DNA of 64,000 nt, from contig NZ_JAIMBW010000001.1 of assembly GCF_019195455.1 (NCBI RefSeq), positions 2,790,001-2,854,000 on the forward strand, given 5' to 3'. Below are positions 61,734 to 64,000 of the stretch, in pieces. This stretch comes from Gymnodinialimonas phycosphaerae. Its GTDB lineage: Bacteria; Pseudomonadota; Alphaproteobacteria; Rhodobacterales; Rhodobacteraceae. The first letter of the stretch is position 1. Every line of letters begins with the position of its first letter. The translations under genes were made by a program, and so were the position numbers. A model generated the notes under the pieces. The model saw only the letters and a program-made list of their open reading frames with translations, made no database searches and was not told where the DNA came from.

Positions 61734-64000
61734 TTACCCGAATATCCAATCGGAAAAGGGCCTGTCCAGCTCTGACGCCGTGTCGTTGGCGAATTCATGT
61801 GCCTTGTCGTATGCAAGATCGCCTACGAGTGTCCCCAACTCCAGACCGGCGGTATTGCCATCCTCGAAATGGATGCCGCCATAAAGGCGTGATAATCCGG
61901 CTTCCTGCGCGGCGCTGTCGAAATCGGGCCAATAAAGCGTCAGGCTGTTTTCTGGGAAAGTGGTGTCGAAATCGCTGCCTTTTGCCGGAAGTATCGTCCC
62001 GACGCCAAATGCCGTGTCCCCGGTAAAGCTCTCGAGCACAGACGCAGCAGCACCCGAAAAAGTCGAATGCCCCGACACATATTCCGCGAAAGGTGGCGAA
62101 AAATCCCCAGTCGGCGATTGGTAGGTCACGAAATTGCGGGCAAGGATCGTCTGGCTCCCAAGGCTTGCGCCAGTGTCGGGGTCATACCCTGCGAAGGCAT
62201 CGATGACGTAGCCAGTCTCGTTGGTGAGGACATCAATGCCCGGAGATCCGATCAGGCCCAGATCACCAAGATCGCGGATCGCCTGCACGGGGCGGGCATA
62301 ATCGTAAACGACCTTGGAATCCCAGGCTGCGATTGCAGCGTCGAGCATGGCATTGCCCATGGCGAGAAACAGCTGCGCATCGGTGGCGGCATCGTGTCCG
62401 TCTCGCGTGGACACAATTTGGGCAAGCGTCATCATCGTGCCCGGCGGATAGGAAGTGCCGGAGCCGTCCTCCCAGAATTCGGCGATGGCGCGGTCCTGGA
62501 CGCTCAAGTTGGCGCTGATATCGATAAGCTGTTCGGCCTGCGCGATGAAGCCCGGATTGATCACCACGCCCACCAGCTCCCGCGTCACCGCAAGCTGGGC
62601 ACCTGCCGGATAGTCTATACCGCCAATGATGGCGGGCAATGCAAGGGTCAGAGTGCGCGTCGGAATGTCGATCTGTGCATCCGCGAAGCCTTCCATGAAA
62701 AAGGGTTCCGGAGCTGCTGGCCGGAACGCCGCAAAATCGGTCGTGCCGTTGGGGTTTTTGGGAAGCGCGAAGGGTTCGAGCAGCGGGAATTCCGGGCTCA
62801 GGAACGTCTGCAGCTCGCGGCCTGCGGGCGTGTCGCGCCATTCCGGTGTCCAGGCGTCGATGACAGTGACCTCGTCCGGGTTCGAGTTCTGGGGCGTGTA
62901 GCGTGCTGCAGGGTCCTGGGCCACGCGCGCCTGCTCCTGCAGACGAAGCGCCATGGCATCGCTTGCCGCATCCTGCCCGATCAGCGCGGCATCGCTGTCA
63001 TCTTCGTCGGGCTCAAGCCCTAGGCGTTCGTGCATGACCATGTCCAGCAGGGAGCGATGATCAGGGAATAGCGTCGACAAGACCGTGTAGCCGGCGTGAT
63101 GCATCGCCTCTTCGACGGATCGGGGATCGGCTTCGTGAAGCTCGATATTGTCGCCACCGACATCGAGGGAGACGCGCAGAGACTGGCCGTCATAGGCGGC
63201 AAAGGCATCGTAGATGGCGGTGTGCAGGATCGAATAAACCCGCGCCGCATTGGTCGGCCCGAACTGGGTTTCGATCACGAGGTTCTGTACGATCTGGTCC
63301 CAAAGCACGCTTGGCGTCGGGTCGGTGGTATTCACCTTTGTCCTTGCCAGACCATCGGAAAACACCAAAGGCGTTTTACCCTCCTCGATGGAATTGGCGA
63401 GCGCGTCGACGGAAAAGACATGACCGCCAATATCGATTTTTTCGATCCGCTTGAGGCTTGTTTCCTGCCCAGTGATGCGGTCAACGAGAACCAGCTTTTC
63501 GCCATCGACATGCAGGTCCGCTTCCCAGAAGGCATCGCCCAAACGCACGAGGTCTTCGCCCTTGCGCCCGTCGACACGAGCCGTGGACCAGGATGTCAGG
63601 TCGAATTCGTCGTCCTGGCCGGTGCCCTTGATCTTCTTTGGGGGCAAGGCGGGCCGATCGAATTCGATGTCGTTTTCCTCGAGCCCATCCCGGAACTCGT
63701 CGATCCGGTCATCGATGTCGTCGTCTTCGGCAAGGGCTTCAGCGAGTTGCGCCTGTACGGTGGCAAGGTCAATCTTGGACGCAATGGAATTGGCGAGCGC
63801 GTCGACGGAAAAGACATGACCGCCAATATCGATTTTTTCGATCCGCTTGAGGCTTGTTTCCTGCCCAGTGATGCGGTCAACGAGAACCAGCTTTTCGCCA
63901 TCGACATGCAGGTCCGCTTCCCAGAAGGCATCGCCCAAACGCACGAGGTCTTCGCCCTTGCGCCCGTCGACACGAGCCGTGGACCAGGATGTCAGGTCGA
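61734..64000 (-). CDS. Vanadium-dependent haloperoxidase (PAP2 superfamily), 5' end outside window
   Basis: At least 755 residues; the frame is open to the right edge. The C-terminal about 540 residues are a vanadium haloperoxidase, which uses H2O2 to oxidise halides to hypohalous acid. All vanadate ligands fit: K and R seven apart in KVVYDYARP, SGHSTFSG with the acid-base His, and R and H six apart in SRLYGGIHF. The N-terminal side is built of repeated segments (VRLGDAFWEADLHVDGEKL and SLKRIEKIDIGGHVFSVDA) similar to RTX-associated domains, suggesting export through a type I system, perhaps the one at 52-57 kb. No signal peptide is visible in the part seen. Confidence 0.86.
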   Translation of the reverse strand, partial: DLTSWSTARVDGRKGEDLVRLGDAFWEADLHVDGEKLVLVDRITGQETSLKRIEKIDIGGHVFSVDALANSIASKIDLATVQAQLAEALAEDDDIDDRIDEFRDGLEENDIEFDRPALPPKKIKGTGQDDEFDLTSWSTARVDGRKGEDLVRLGDAFWEADLHVDGEKLVLVDRITGQETSLKRIEKIDIGGHVFSVDALANSIEEGKTPLVFSDGLARTKVNTTDPTPSVLWDQIVQNLVIETQFGPTNAARVYSILHTAIYDAFAAYDGQSLRVSLDVGGDNIELHEADPRSVEEAMHHAGYTVLSTLFPDHRSLLDMVMHERLGLEPDEDDSDAALIGQDAASDAMALRLQEQARVAQDPAARYTPQNSNPDEVTVIDAWTPEWRDTPAGRELQTFLSPEFPLLEPFALPKNPNGTTDFAAFRPAAPEPFFMEGFADAQIDIPTRTLTLALPAIIGGIDYPAGAQLAVTRELVGVVINPGFIAQAEQLIDISANLSVQDRAIAEFWEDGSGTSYPPGTMMTLAQIVSTRDGHDAATDAQLFLAMGNAMLDAAIAAWDSKVVYDYARPVQAIRDLGDLGLIGSPGIDVLTNETGYVIDAFAGYDPDTGASLGSQTILARNFVTYQSPTGDFSPPFAEYVSGHSTFSGAAASVLESFTGDTAFGVGTILPAKGSDFDTTFPENSLTLYWPDFDSAAQEAGLSRLYGGIHFEDGNTAGLELGTLVGDLAYDKAHEFANDTASELDRPFSDWIFG
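63388..64000. repeat. Long direct repeat inside the haloperoxidase gene, 396-bp period
   Basis: 63388-63604 and 63784-64000 are identical over 217 bases, spaced 396 bases (132 codons, in frame). The second copy reaches the window edge, so the true identical length and copy number are unknown. It encodes a domain of the exported-protein type. Perfect identity implies recent duplication or gene conversion, or an assembly issue. Confidence 0.92.

Noticed and set aside
1..64000. tRNA, rRNA, CRISPR arrays, riboswitches
   Set aside because: Looked for cloverleaf-like blocks, rRNA signatures, regular short repeats with spacers and long structured leaders in the gaps; none was convincing by eye.

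Overview
The window reads as a piece of a high-GC alphaproteobacterial genome, most likely a marine member of the Rhodobacterales (Roseobacter group). This rests on gene content (BMP-type nucleoside ABC transporter, self-sufficient reductive dehalogenase, fused 2-oxoacid dehydrogenase E1, FixK/FNR-type boxes, Na+-NQR, T1SS/RTX loci and vanadium haloperoxidase together), dense overlapping operons and codon style. No rRNA, tRNA or CRISPR was recognised.

Layout. 1-3 kb: the end of a MATE exporter, a zinc alcohol dehydrogenase and a convergent nitroreductase. 3.1-8.1 kb (+): a four-subunit succinate dehydrogenase/fumarate reductase-like complex followed by a two-subunit class I fumarase. 8.0-18.0 kb (-): a co-directional run reading BMP binding protein, ABC ATPase, two permeases, a 1068-residue reductive dehalogenase fused to its own reductase, a LysR regulator and a TauE exporter. 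18.2-24.3 kb (+): a class II glutamine amidotransferase, then an operon of acyl-CoA synthetase, fused E1, E2 and an acyl carrier protein. 24.3-28.6 kb (-): an ATP-grasp protein, a CxxC protein, a CPA-type antiporter and a pentaheme cytochrome c.

28.7-46.6 kb holds nqrABCDEF-apbE-nqrM-CBS (+), a bactofilin-like membrane protein with a DUF2267 protein, a FixK-like regulator, an OmpR-type regulator, a hybrid kinase, a site-2 protease with CBS domains, two tandem-domain universal stress proteins and PEP synthase. Six good FNR/FixK boxes (TTGAT-N4-ATCAA or one mismatch) and two weaker ones lie in the gaps before these genes and before the 18-24 kb genes. This looks like a local low-oxygen or energy-starvation regulon, with a gene set resembling the mycobacterial DosR dormancy regulon. 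The NqrB here is unusually short and lacks the SGAT flavin-attachment motif.

46.6-51.6 kb is a visibly more AT-rich junk zone of decayed IS3 and IS5 elements, small orphan genes and a stand-alone terminator-like hairpin. 51.9-56.9 kb is a type I secretion operon (ABC, RTX/Asp-Cys-rich protein, HlyD-type adaptor). After another decayed IS5 copy come an atypical LuxR regulator, a sensor kinase, a CheY-like protein, and a vanadium-dependent haloperoxidase running off the right edge. The haloperoxidase carries a perfect 396-bp-period repeat at its N-terminal side. The window therefore holds both halogen-removing (reductive dehalogenase) and halogen-activating (haloperoxidase) enzymes.
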